DNA from: Sceloporus undulatus
Taxonomy: Eukaryota > Chordata > Lepidosauria > Squamata > Phrynosomatidae
Length of the DNA: 64,000 bases
Direction: 5' to 3'
NCBI RefSeq assembly: GCF_019175285.1
Contig: NC_056522.1
Coordinates: 235,562,494-235,626,493, forward strand
The position numbers and the translations under genes were made by a program. Every line of letters starts with the position of its first letter. Position 1 is the stretch's first letter. This document shows positions 21,506-32,640 of the stretch, piece by piece. Below the pieces are notes generated by a model. It worked only from the letters and a program-made list of their open reading frames with translations. It was not told the origin of the DNA and searched no databases.

Positions 21506-21735
21506 TAATATAATTTTGTCATGTAAAAAGATAGTGGAATCAGAAGTAGAATTAACTGAACACCTGTCAACAGCTGCTCAAATGTGCATTTCTAATAATA
21601 GGAGGGAAATTGATTTCCAGGAAAGACACATGGGATATAAAGATTATGGCATATGGCTTATATGATAAAATTGCTGAATTCAACTTGTGTCTAAGAAGGA
21701 AGACAATGCAATTGTTTTATAGAAAAGTTTTTTTA

Positions 21736-21737
<2 letters not shown>

Positions 21738-21778
<41 letters not shown>
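21738..21778. repeat. (TG)n microsatellite
   Basis: A clean TG run upstream of INSIG2 exon 2. Confidence 0.95.
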
Positions 21779-21779
<1 letters not shown>

Positions 21780-22013
21780 CGTATTCGAATAACAAGATTC
21801 AAGATAAATTCAATTCATATAATTTTGAGTATCATGCATTCTCTGGGCTGGTGAGAAGAGGAATTCACACAACTTGGATTTCTCGGTCATAAGTCAAAAA
21901 AGGAAGAATTTTGTCCATAGAATTTTTCTTGTTAAGAACCTTTGTGCTGTGTGCGTTTCCCTAGAGAACATTTAAATGTATGTTTGCTTTAATTCTTTTG
22001 TCTTTTTAAATAG

Positions 22014-22113
22014 GAATTGGACGATGTCCTGAATTTAGAAAAATAGGATTGCTTGGTTCTCCTCCTTAGGCTGCAAACTTCTGTACTGAATGTTGCTGGA
22101 AGTGCACAAGGCC
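22014..22113 (+). other. INSIG2: INSIG2 exon 2, 5' UTR part
   Basis: A strong acceptor (pyrimidine-rich, then 'aaatag') ends at 22013. A second possible acceptor (tctcctccttag) ends at 22069 and would shorten the leader. If the first is used, the leader carries a two-codon upstream frame, ATG TCC TGA (22024-22032). It also holds an in-frame upstream ATG at 22090 in poor context (T at -3, T at +4) that would add eight residues, MLLEVHKA. The main ATG at 22114 has G at -3 and G at +4, so I take it as the start. Confidence 0.75.
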
Positions 22114-22357
22114 ATGGCAGATGAGGATGCTCAACCATCTACACCAAGAGAGTGTGGCCCATATATTTCTTCAGTCACCAGCCACAGCCTAAACTTGATG
22201 CTTCGTGGGGTGGTCCTGTTTTTAATAGGTGTTTTTCTTGCATTAGTATTAAACTTGTTACAGATTCAGAGAAACGTCACCTTGTTTCCACCAGATGTGA
22301 TTACAAGTATCTTCTCATCAGCTTGGTGGGTTCCACTTTGCTGTGGAACAGCATCAG
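22114..22357 (+). CDS. INSIG2: INSIG2 coding exon 1 (exon 2)
   Basis: 244 nt: 81 codons plus one base. It covers the variable N-terminus, the first membrane segment (about residues 28-50) and 'SSAWWVP' (68-74). Donor TCAG|GTATGG. Reading past the donor gives a stop within 130 bases, so splicing is required. Confidence 0.97.
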
Positions 22358-25300
22358 GTATGGCAAAACAGAGTAGATATCCTAGGGAACCACTTGGGAA
22401 AATATTACGGGTTCAATCCAGTCCACCAAGGACTTCAAAGTCTTTGCCCAGAGTCCCTATGTGCTGTTCACTGCCTTGAAGTCTGTCTTAATGTTTTTAG
22501 TTTAGTTATTTGTCAATAGCAAAAGTTCTCTCTGTCTTTCTCTCTCTGGTTGTGAGATGAGTAGATTAATAGAAAGTATCTTTTCAAAAATACGATGTGT
22601 AGTTAAAGAGATCTGAGCAGTGGTGAGATGTAATTCTTTCATGAGTGAAAAGCATGAGATATTGAATGTCTATACTTGAGATGAGCAACTATAAACTGAT
22701 GGTTCCTGGATTTTCTTGGTATGATAGATACATATTTGTCTCTCTTTCACTGTTTGTTTTAGATATTCATGTGCAGAACCCCTTGGTAGTGAAGTCAGGA
22801 GGCAACACTGAGAAAGAATTCTCAAAACTCCATAATAAAAAAATGTTTTCTTCAGGTTCTCTTCAATATATTCCATTATAGGACAATAAACCATCCATTG
22901 TCTAGCAAACAGATTTTTTTGTTCATTCCCCCTTAAAAATAATCTCAAATCCAAGTATTGTCAATTATCTGATTATTTGCCTTTTCACTGAATTGATATA
23001 CCACACCTTTCACAGAGGACTCAGATATAAAAGGAATTTTCTGTCCAATTTGTCAAAATTTGTCATTTTTTTCTTCCTCTTCAAATATCTTGTTTACAGT
23101 TACAGAGGTTTTGTTTTACTCTCTTAACTTCCTGTTTGTTTTTTGTTTTTTCATAGTCAGACTGCTATTCAACTTTGCTTCATTTGCACTTTCTTCAATG
23201 GAAGGCTAAATTGGCAATTATGGTCATTGTGGGTCCAGATGCAAAATGTTGGATTGTTTTGCGTGTGTTTTGCATGTGTATGCACAAATACAGACACACA
23301 GGGCTACTCTTTGTGGTGGGCCTTAGCAAGCAACATATCACTTCTGGTATTGTTTAAAATATAATATATAGGGAAAGTACAGAATGCCCTTAGCTTGCTT
23401 AAGACTGTTAATGTTTATGACCAATAGCATGGCATAGTGGTTTGAGTGTTGGACTACGGTTCTGGAGACCAGGCTTCAATTCCCTGCTCAGCTATGAAAC
23501 CCACTGGGTAACCTTGAACAAGTCACATGCCCTCAGCCTCAGGGGAAGGCAATGGCAAACCTCTTCTGAACCAGCCTTGCAAAGAAAACCCCATGAACCT
23601 AAAGGTTCACTTTAGGGTTATCATAAGTCAGAAACAGCTTGAAGGCACACAACAAGAACAACTGAAAAGCTGCTGAGCCAGTTTGGTGTAGAGGTTTGAG
23701 TGTTGGACTCTGACTCTGGATATCAGGGTTCAAATCCCTGCTCAGACATAGAACCCCACTGAGTGACCTTGGTCAAGTCTCACTCAGCCTGAGAGGATGG
23801 CAATGACAGTCTCCATCTGAAGAAACTTGCCAAGGAAACCATATGATGGTTTCATCTTAGGGTCACCATAAGTCAGAAACGATCTGAAGGCACACAACAA
23901 CGAGAGGTGTTGCTTTCTTTTGTTCTACGAGAACACTCTGTGATCTAGGATAGTGTGACTGAAGATGCTTCCTGACATGAACTAGTCCTATCATTTTTTT
24001 TAAAAAAAGCTTGTCTTATGTTCCCACTGGGGATCCACAAGGAAATTCACAAGGCAACATTAAGGATATATTATTAATATATCTTTATATAATTTTTTAG
24101 ATTGTACTGACCATTTTATTGTGATACTGTTTCAAATGTCTTTATTTGCTTCCTCTTTCTGTCACACTGCTACATTGATAATTCATAATATATAAAGATA
24201 TGAAAATAACTTTGTAGTTTTCTTTTAGAAAGCAAAAACAAAACATATTATGATAAGATATATGCCTATGTTAAAAGTAAAAGTTATCAACTTTTATGGT
24301 CCTAATCTCAACTGTTCTGCATGTGGTACCAAGCACTGTATATTGAGTTTTTATATTAGTCCTCCCAGTGGTGTTCTCATGTGTCCTACACATCCCAGCT
24401 TGGTCTCTACAGAGCAGCATTCATGCAGTTAAAAAGGATACTGCTAGAAAGCAATACAACTTCTTTCTTTGCATGTGAGCTGAAGTACTTTTGGCCTGGT
24501 GGATTTTAGATCTTGCACCCGGTTCTATTCTTCTGCATTGATGCTGCATTAAGAATATTTCTCCACTGAAAAATCTCCTCTGCATCCCAGTGAAACTGGT
24601 GTTATGTTGTAGAGTGTCAGACTAGATAAGTCTAAGCAGTGGGCAAATGATCACCTGTGTTAGTGCTGGCCAAAAAAGTAGATATACAGTAAATGGACAG
24701 TTGGTATAATGAAAAGGCAGAAGGGGGCAGATTACTCAGATTGCTGAGTAAATCTCATTGAAGTCAGTTGAACTAGCTTGAAAGTAAATACATTAAGGCT
24801 TTTGCTGTAAGACAACCTACTTTTAAAAGACATTTAGAGTGTGTCCAGATTGTAACATCCCAGAATGACTGAAGAGTTTCAGATTTTTACAAGTCAGAAA
24901 ATAGCAAATTAAGAAAAGAGCGATAACAAATTATGGATTTTGCAGATCTCTTAATTGTTTCTTTTGTGTTTTGTTTGTTTTTACAGCTGTGATTGGCTTA
25001 TTGTACCCCTGCATGGATAAACATCTGGGAGAGCCACATAAATTTAAGAGGGAATGGTCAAGTGTGATGCGATGTGTAGCAGTCTTCGTTGGCATAAATC
25101 ATGCCAGTGCTGTATCCTTCTGTGATAATGAAATTAGTAATAGTAGTATCTGAACTTTCTAGGAGGCAGAAAGGTAAACAAGAACTGCCCCATTCACTTC
25201 ACTGGTATTTCATGTATGGAACATTTCTTCCTGTAGCAGTAAATTCAGTAGTCCTTCCTTCCATTGTTAACTTACTAAAGCTGTTTAAAAATCTGTGTAT

Positions 25301-28300
25301 AATGTAGGATCGTAAGAGGATTTGGGTTGTATTAGACTGAATGCCTGTCCAGTCCAGTACTCTATTCCCACAGTTGCCAAATAGATAACCACAAGCAAGA
25401 GGTGAGCACAAGAGTACCTTTCTACTTGTGTTATGTAACAACACCTGTAGGTAATCTATTTTAGCCTTATCCACCAAGGGTTTATTTAGTCTCCTTTTAA
25501 ATCTTTTCTAATCTAGCAACCATCATTACATTGTGGTGTAGTGATGGCTTCCATAGCTTCCATACTGTGTGGCATAGTTGGCTTTCCTCATTTGCGGGTT
25601 AAATATCCATGGATTCGGTTATTTTCCCCCCAAAATTTTTTATTAGAAACAAACGTCAAACATAAACAAATACACTGATATATAATATTTAACATTAAAA
25701 CTCCACTATATAGATGATGATGATGATGATGATGATGATAATAATAATAATAATAGTTTATTTCTATTCCGCTTTTCCAACTATTGAGCAAAGCGGCAAA
25801 CAGATTTAGGTAAAAATACACCAAGATAAAAACATTTAAAACAGCATTTAAAAACAGTCACAATAATAATAACATGGCCTGCTGAGTGGGGGAATCCATA
25901 AACATTACAAGGTCATCAACATCTCATGGGGGGGAAGGCTTGGGAGAAGAAGAAGGTCTTAAGATTCTTCTTAAAAAGATCTAAAGATGTGGTGGAGCGG
26001 AGCTCGTCCGAGAGATTGTTCCATATTCTAGGGGCCGAGGTAGAAAAGGCCCGTTGCGAGGTTCTCGCATAACGTGGAGTTGGGACCTCCAGCAAGTTCT
26101 TATCACATTAAGTCCATAAGGTCTTGGATTTTGAATCTTCTTAAATCAAATATATAGTGGCTTCCACAAAATAAATGCACTTCTTTATATGATTAACCAT
26201 ATTATATCTCCTAAATATAAATCTGTAAGTAAGAGGTCTTTCATTTCCTAATAGGAAATGAGCATGAAATGGTGGCAAGAATCAGTATTAGCTTTATGCT
26301 TGTCATACCACAAAAATGTGTGGAACCCAAATCTCATTTTTGTGCTTTCTAACAACTTAACATTTTCCAGTAAAATCCATTCTTCAATCCACTGCAGACA
26401 GGCAGCATAATAATATAACTTTAAATTGGGTAAATTTCAGCCACCTTTTCTTTTTTCTTCCGTTAACAATTTCCATTTAATTCTTGCTTTTTTGCCTTGC
26501 TATATGAAATTAGCTAATAATTTTTGCCATTTCTCAAAATAAGATTCTTTAGCCAAAATAGATAAATTTTGAAATAAGCAAATAAATTTAGGCAACATAC
26601 TCATTTTCAGAATTTCAATTCTTCCCAACAAGGAAAATTACATCTTTGACCATTTTAGCAAATCCTTATTCACTTCTCCCTATAGTTTCTCATAATTATT
26701 GTCATATAAATCAACATTCCTTTTTGTAAAATATATCCCTAGGTATTTAGCCTTTTTTACTATTTTAAATCCAGAGAGTTCACTGAGTTCTTGATCTTCA
26801 ACCTCTGACATGTTTTAGTTAATATTGACGTCTTTTCTACATTAATTTCGGATCCTGAGACCTCACCATAATCTTGAATCACCTTCATCAGTTGTTTTAT
26901 AGATTTTTTTGGATCTTCCAGAAAAAAAATTAAATCATCTGCAAACGCTTTAAGCTTAATATTTGACTTCCTAATTTGAACACCTTCTATCTTACAATTG
27001 TTTCTTATCATTATTTTTCTAGCACCAAAATAAATAAAAAGAGTGATAAAGGACACTGGTTCCTCTCTCTATTGGTATACCCTGTTATTTTCTGATTGAT
27101 TAGAATCTGAGCTTTTTGTTCTTTATATATTGCGGAGATCCATCTGAAAAACATCTCTCCTAATTCCATCCTTTTAAATGTCTCTAACATGAAAACCCAG
27201 TCCACTCTATCGAATGCTTTTTCAGCATCAATCATGATCATTGCAGACATTCGCTCATTGTGATGTTCATAGTGTTCTATCAAATTCAGAATTATCCTGA
27301 TGTTATCTTTTATTTGTCTTCCTGGTATAAAGCCATTTTGGGCATCCTGAATTATCAGACTTAAAAATTTCTTTAATCTGGATTTAATCTTTGATGTAAA
27401 AATTTTATAGTCTGTATTGATTAGAGAGATTGGCCTATAATTTTTTGTCTCTTGCTTCTCATACTTTCCTTTAGGGATTAGGGAGATGTAAGCCATTTTC
27501 CATTAATCTTATATCCCATTTAAATAGATGTCATTCATAGTTTCTTTTAATGGTTCTAAGGCATGGTACATACCGCCTGCAAAAGGCGGGCCGGGACCAC
27601 GTCTCTTTGCTGTGCAGCGTTATTGCAGCAACCAAATGGCACGGTACCACTGCGCAACAAAAAAGGAACGCTTAGAAGCAGCTCCTGTTTGCTGAGCAGC
27701 TGCAACGCAACAGAGTGCCACAGGACGACGTAGTGGTGTTGCAGCTGCACAGCTCCATTTGGCCACTGCGTAGCTGCAATGTCACCGTCGCGTGCGAGAT
27801 GTGGGTGGGGCTGCACAATCCCCACACATATTAGGGTTAGGGAGCGTGTGGTTGGTGCGCACTCCCTAACCCTAAAATTGGCACTGGCACAGCGCAAAAA
27901 GCCAGTCTGTACGGCGCCTAAGAGTACATCTTCCAACTTCTTGTAGTAAATAGCTGGAAGGCCATCTGGGCCAGGAGCTTTTTGTGATTTTAATTTTCTG
28001 ATGGCCTCAGATATTTCCTCCGAGGAAATTGGATGATTTATACATTGTCTTTGATCTTCGCTTACAGTAGTGTCAAAATCTTTTGGTCTTCCAGGTATTT
28101 TATTACTTTTTCTTTATGTGTTTTTATTGTAACACTATTCCTGTACAGATTTATAACAAAAGCATTTTTTTATATTAATACTATCTGTAATTACTTCCCC
28201 TTCTTCATATATTTCTGTAATTAATTTCCTTTCTTTTTTTAACTTTGAGGGCAATACTTTACCAGCTTTATTTCCAGATTCAAATTGTGTTCCTTTAAGT

Positions 28301-30375
28301 ATTTTGAGTTTTTTCAATTTCTTTCAGTACTAATAACTTTAACTATGATTTTAAGTTGTAAGTATCACCTTTTAGCTTTTTGTCTCCTTTTATTTTACAT
28401 TCTTTCTCTTTCCTATTTAATTCTTCCAGTATTTTTTTTCTTTTTCACTCCACTTTTTCCTATTTTCAGCTTGAATCTTTATAAATATTCCTTTGATCAC
28501 TGCTTTTCCAGCATCCCAAATAGTATTTTGCTGTACACCCTCCATTTTGTTTTCTTTAAAATATAGTCTTAAGTTTTCTTTAACATTCTTTACTATTTTT
28601 TCCTCTTTTAATAATTCCTCTTGTAATCTCCATGTATACTGTTTCTCTTTTTTGAAAAGTTCCATTGCTATAAGGTTATGGTCTGACTCAAAATTAGACA
28701 TAATATCCATAGAATAAATTAATGTCAGCAGAGATTTATTGACAAAAACAAATCGATTCTGGAGAAGAAATTATGTACTTCTGAGAAAAAAGTAAATCCT
28801 CTTGTGTTTTGATGCTTATATCTCCATATGTCTGTTAAATTGAAGTCTTCCATCAATTTAAAGGATTTAGGCAATTTACCTTGATGCTTCCGAATTGTTT
28901 TATTATTATTGGATTTTCTATTCATGCTCGGTTCAATTACTGCGCAAAGTCTCCTAAAAGGATAATATTATCGTATTCTGTATTTGATAACCTTTGATGT
29001 AGTTTATCAAAATACTTCTCTTGATTCTCTTGATTTTCCAATGGAAATCTGCTGTACTCTGCTACAGTCTCGTGGTAGTTTCTTGTCTTTTGCTTGCTGC
29101 GAATTGACATGAAAAATTTTGTCAGTTTTTAATTCCATTAAATCTGCCTCAGTTCCAGTAAATTCAGCCAGGGGATCCTGTGGATTTGATTATTCAGTTA
29201 TTAACAGGCTTATCTGGGGTGTATGGGAAGTGAACTTCTTCCCTCCACTGTGCCAGGCATATCCACATGCACCTAGCTGTGGGAGAAAGAGGCAGGGAAG
29301 GCAAGCAAACCTCCTGAGGATCACAGCAGCAGCACCTAGCAGAGGAAGGAGGAAAGTCAATCCATTTCCCAGATGCCCCTTGGGGTTCTTAGCTGCTTCT
29401 CTCAGCTGCCCTCTTGGGTTCCTTCTTTCCACTACTTCCATGTGTGCCCTTGCTACATGAGAGAGAGGCAGGGAGGACGAGCAAGCCCCCTTGAGGACAA
29501 GTGAAAGCCCCACCTCCTTGAGGGTGTCCCGACAAGTAAAGGGGGCATTGTGGATATTTGTGAGTTTTCCACTTTTGCAGGGGTTCTGTGCCCCTCACCT
29601 TTGAATGTGAAGGGCTGGCTTATATGTCTGTCTTGATAAATAAACACCATAAAAAGATGACACAGCACAAGGTATGTTGGGTCATAAATCAACAGTATGA
29701 GTTGTAAAATGTTAAGATTTAGTATGCCTGTGAACCCAAAATGTGTAATAATAGACACCTATTAGTGAGGTGGGTGACTCTGAGAAAGCAATTTTACAAT
29801 GCAACCTAATTGCATATCTAGCTTTTTTTTTTTTAAATTGCAATTTCACAACACTAGTCTAGTCCTGAAAATACTGTGATTAGTTGTTCAAGTGGGATAT
29901 TACTTGGCCCTGAGTTTCAGAGAATAAAAAGTATCAGAGAAATCAGAGTTGTATAACACTTGTTCGCAGTCTCTCTTAAGTTGCAGGGAGGAATACAAAT
30001 TCAGATTAATCAGTGTTTGACTGAAATCCCCAAATAGATTCTTAATGTTACTCACAGAAAGTGGATTTTGCCAACAACATCCAGTTGTCTCTCACACTTG
30101 CTGCACTTTCCATTGGACTGTGGTGGACATTTGATAGATCTCGAAGTGGCTTTGGCCTGGGCATAGGAATTGCATTTCTAGCCACAGTGGTGACTCAGTT
30201 TTTGGTCTACAATGGAGTTTATCAGTAAGTATTATTAGTTTAATTAGGAGATTAAAGGCAGTATCTGACATCTTTGCAGGTTAAACACTCCAGCACTGCT
30301 CAGCATCTTCCCAAGAACGGGAATGTGATGCAAGTGTGTTTGAGATTGCAGCCCAGAAGACAGTTGCATGAGCTT

Positions 30376-30407
<32 letters not shown>

Positions 30408-32057
30408 TACCCTGCGCTTCAGCCAAAAGGCTATCAGAGGGGCTTATGGTTGCCTTTGAGGCTTCATGCTTCTAAGGTTTCTGGCTGCATTTGATATGGG
30501 GAAAATAGTATATGTGTGAGAAAGAGTAGTTCAAACTGTGTGGAATAAGCAGAATTCTCCAGTTTTACTCTCACCTTTGGATATTTGCAGGAAATGGGGT
30601 GGAGTGGGGGTGGAGATGCTTTGCAGTTGCATACTGATGCCCTCCCTCATCCCAACAATTAGCCAGGAAGGAAAGCTGGCAGTCGTTTTAGAGCTGCATT
30701 GTCAATCTATTCAGAGTGTCTTGGCATGATAGGACTAAAACAGCAAAGCCCCACTGCCTTTCTAACTCAACACTTGAAGATGAGGTTAGGAACAGGGAGT
30801 CTTGCCTGACTTCACATGGGATGTGCAGTGTTAGTGGCTCTGGGACTGGCATCAGGATGTCACAGAACAAAAGGACTAATCATTTGCAGAACTAAAAGAA
30901 TCTTCAAAGAATTTCCAGCATGTCAAATAGAGTTGATGTTAGTTCTGATCAGCGCAAACCATGTCTCTGGCAAGTAAGTGGAAATATATGAAACAAATAT
31001 ATAACGAGGGTGGCCAGGCGGTGCTTTAACCTCACCCATCTTGGGATGGGAATGCTTCATGATTGTTGTATGTCTTTCATCAATTCTCTGGATTGGCCTT
31101 TTCAAAAGGTGTGTTGACTTAGTGGTCATAAGGATTTGTATGGATCTTGAATTCCATGGTAGCAAGAGTCCCCAGAGCCCAAAGAACTGAGGTGGGGGGG
31201 GGTGAGTATAATAATCTCCAAAAGAGTGAGAAAGTAGATAAATAGGTGCAGACACACATCCCAGCTCTCTCCTTCTTTGGGGCCTTCAAGCCACTTTCTG
31301 CCTTTTTCAGAGCAAAATTTATTGTTTAGCCAAGTGTTAGGGGATACCAACCAAAATATAAACATTATAAATATACAGAATGTAGTAATGTTTTTTCTGT
31401 AGCAGGATGCATTTTTAAGCACTATTATCAGGTTTAACAACTAAGCATCCTCTTTATCTCTTTCTAGGTACACATCTCCTGACTTTCTTTATGTGAGGTC
31501 CTGGTTACCCTGTATATTTTTTGCTGGTGGGATAACAATGGGAAACATTGGCAGGCAATTGGCAATGGTAAGTTAGTTATCATTAATGGATTTGTTTGTA
31601 AGATGCTTGTAATGATTTAGTCTGTTTGTAATATGCTTATAATACTTTAGTCTGATTTGAGGCCCACAAGCACTTCTTCAGAGTTAATATTCAGATTGTT
31701 ACACTATTAGAGAATTCATGTGGGTGTGGGTGTTTTTTGCAATAAAAAGCCCCCAAACAAAGGGAAATACTGGTGCAGGATAGACCGCCCAAAAAGCTAT
31801 AGTGACTAGTCACTCCTTCATTGCTTATCTCTGTCTGACTCCATGTTGTGTTTTATCAAAAGATAGGCAGATGGTAGGAATAATGCAGAGAGCTGGACCC
31901 ATGAGCAGATGAACTGCTGAGCACAGTTATTCCACTGTTTTCAGCTTTTTCTTTATGTATTTGTTGCAGTTCCAAAGATATTTACAACTGATTTCTGTGT
32001 TTATTTTTTTTTTAGTATGAATGCAAAGTTATTGCAGAAAAGTCTCATGAAGACTGA
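22114..32057 (+). CDS. INSIG2: INSIG2, insulin-induced gene 2 (five coding exons)
   Basis: The joined exons (22114-22357, 24987-25111, 30058-30224, 31468-31567, 32016-32057) give 678 nt, 225 residues plus stop, the length of human INSIG2. The protein is a polytopic ER membrane protein with six membrane segments in the family. It binds oxysterol and retains SCAP-SREBP in the ER, and it bridges HMG-CoA reductase to ubiquitin ligases. Most of the chain can be read against the human protein as I recall it: '[10 protein letters not shown]' at 14-23, '[16 protein letters not shown]' at 47-62, '[19 protein letters not shown]' near 97-115. Asp149 in WWTFD, needed for SCAP binding, is present. So are Ser151, a reported phosphosite, Cys215, tied to protein stability, and a C-terminal KSHED resembling the ER-retrieval tail KSHQE. 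Differences cluster in residues 3-13. It is not INSIG1, which has a long N-terminal extension. All introns are GT-AG. Confidence 0.97.
23425..23660 (+). mobile_element. tRNA-derived SINE with (CAA)n-type tail
   Basis: Nearly full length: head 'gcatggcatagtggtttgag', 'gagaccaggcttcaattccc', body 'aatggcaaacctcttctgaa', end 'gaaggcacacaacaag'. Confidence 0.85.
23672..23905 (+). mobile_element. tRNA-derived SINE, second tandem copy
   Basis: Head 'gccagtttggtgtagaggtt', B-box-like 'cagggttcaaatccc', end 'gaaggcacacaacaac'. It follows the previous copy within about 12 bases in the same orientation. Confidence 0.85.
24987..25111 (+). CDS. INSIG2: INSIG2 coding exon 2 (exon 3)
   Basis: 125 nt after acceptor 'tttttacag'. 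It completes Ala82 and encodes residues 82-123 ([15 protein letters not shown] through NHASA). It ends at GCT|GTATCC, a weaker donor than the others. Read-through stops after a short non-homologous tail. Confidence 0.96.
25300..25545. mobile_element. Ancient LINE-like fragment (CR1/L3 style)
   Basis: 'tgtccagtccagtactctat', 'gttgccaaatagataacc', 'cttatccaccaagggtttat' and 'ctccttttaaatcttttcta' follow the order of an old dispersed reptile repeat, also seen at 58725-58830. The class assignment is tentative. Confidence 0.45.
25712..26105 (-). mobile_element. L2-like LINE 3' end inserted in the L1
   Basis: Minus-strand translation gives the typical ORF2 C-terminus of this group, '[20 protein letters not shown]' followed by an [15 protein letters not shown] block. 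A 3' UTR then ends 'gaatagaaataaa' and a (TTA/TCA)n tail (25712-25756). It interrupts the L1 3' region and is therefore younger. Confidence 0.8.
27561..27917. mobile_element. GC-rich TIR element, 357 bp (copy C)
   Basis: Inserted in the L1 between exact CTAAG repeats (27556-27560 and 27918-27922). Ends GCATGGTACATACCGCC and inverted GCGCCGTACAGACTGGC. The interior has a 'ttagggttagggagcgtg' / 'ctccctaaccctaa' stem, a subfamily mark shared with 43154 and partly with 56765. The 126-codon minus-strand frame is an artefact of GC content. Confidence 0.9.
30058..30224 (+). CDS. INSIG2: INSIG2 coding exon 3 (exon 4)
   Basis: 167 nt after acceptor 'ttactcacag'. It encodes residues 124-178 plus two bases of Gln179: [25 protein letters not shown] with Asp149, and LVYNGVY. 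Donor TATCA|GTAAGT. Confidence 0.97.
30368..30460 (-). mobile_element. LINE/SINE 3' tail with (TTTA)n
   Basis: A TTTA run (about 30376-30408) followed by 'taccctgcgcttcagcc' and 'aggggcttatgg' is the reversed 3' end of a common squamate retroposon, related in style to 42700-42780. Confidence 0.55.
31468..31567 (+). CDS. INSIG2: INSIG2 coding exon 4 (exon 5)
   Basis: 100 nt after acceptor 'ctctttctag'. It completes Gln179 and encodes [15 protein letters not shown] through NIGRQLAM (180-212). Donor ATG|GTAAGT. Confidence 0.97.
32016..32057 (+). CDS. INSIG2: INSIG2 terminal coding exon (exon 6)
   Basis: After acceptor 'tttttttttag' it encodes [13 protein letters not shown] and the stop TGA. 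Cys215 and the KxHxx-type end are intact. Human ends KSHQE. Confidence 0.97.
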   Translation, partial: YECKVIAEKSHED

Positions 32058-32634
32058 GAAGAGCAAAATATATCTTTCTCACAAGAGGATACATGACAGA
32101 TGGTGAAGAGTACACATTTTGGAGTACTTGACTATGAAATTGCCAAACAGCAGTCACCTTTCTCTTGTTTCTTCTGCTATCATCCCTGTATCCCTGGCCT
32201 GCTCTATTTGCAAAAAAACACTGTTTACTGCAATTTGTGATTGTTTCATTTGAAGGTCACTTGAAAATCTGAGCATCCTGGGATAGTATCAGTGTGAATT
32301 CACACTAGAAAGCAACATGATGGATGAGATGTTGGTTTATAGTTGGAGTTTCTACTTTCTGAACTAAGCTTGGCTTGCTGTATCACATCTTTTTGCATAA
32401 TATTCCTGTGCCAAACCAAAGTGCTACTATTTTTTTCTGCCTCTCACTCTCCACAGGCTGCATTCCTTTTTATTTATTTTAGCACAGTTTGATAGATTTT
32501 GTGGTTTTGTTTTTTTAGTATTACTCTTTTATTATTTGTCATGTAGAATAATGAATGATGCAGCAGTGGTTTGAAAATGCATTTAGGTTAAATCAAAATT
32601 AAAATCCCAGTGTTGTGATTGTAGGAGCTGTATG

Positions 32635-32640
32635 AATAAA
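32635..32640 (+). promoter_or_regulatory. INSIG2: Candidate proximal poly(A) signal AATAAA
   Basis: A canonical hexamer followed by sequence with TG-rich stretches (about 32695-32710). Confidence 0.5.

Larger units (their letters stand above)
22358..24986 (+). other. INSIG2: INSIG2 intron 2 (2629 bp)
   Basis: GT-AG intron between phase-1 exons. It carries two head-to-tail SINEs and otherwise unremarkable AT-rich sequence. Small open frames at 22666-22954 and 23143-23364 have no recognisable product. Confidence 0.9.
25624..29115 (-). mobile_element. L1 LINE, ORF2 remnant (minus strand)
   Basis: On the minus strand, 5' to 3': an endonuclease part (28925-28420) with 'FFSRIDLFL' and '[13 protein letters not shown]'; a linker (28317-28135) with '[14 protein letters not shown]'; and reverse transcriptase (27496-26760) with '[14 protein letters not shown]', '[13 protein letters not shown]', '[11 protein letters not shown]' and the catalytic '[12 protein letters not shown]' block. 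Order and motifs are L1-like. Several frame shifts, a missing ORF1 and two later insertions make it inactive. Its 3' end lies at the left (ccaaaattttttattag). Confidence 0.93.
25573..29618. mobile_element. Tigger-like element, split by L1 (ends only)
   Basis: The left piece (25573-25623: agttggctttcctcatttgc, ggttaaatatccatggattc) and the right piece (about 29480-29618, ending 'gaatgtgaagggctggct') look like opposite ends of one Tigger-type element. The right piece carries 'cacaaatatcc' and 'gtggaaaac' on the reverse strand. The L1 lies between. The pairing is inference, because both ends are decayed. Confidence 0.4.
25112..30057 (+). other. INSIG2: INSIG2 intron 3 (4946 bp), largely transposon
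   Basis: Most of this intron is accounted for by the nested elements listed below. The 29760-30040 segment next to the acceptor is unique-looking. Confidence 0.9.

Noticed and set aside
27830-27875. TTAGGG/CCCTAA words as an interstitial telomere
   Set aside because: Only one or two units per side, arranged as the two arms of a stem inside a transposon. The same stem occurs at 43190-43250.
27556-27936. A 126-codon minus-strand frame
   Set aside because: It coincides with the GC-rich TIR element between CTAAG repeats; no domain is recognised.
29190-29600. Frames of 100-113 codons on both strands downstream of the L1
   Set aside because: They lie in CCTC/GAGG-rich sequence next to the Tigger-like end and mirror each other on opposite strands.
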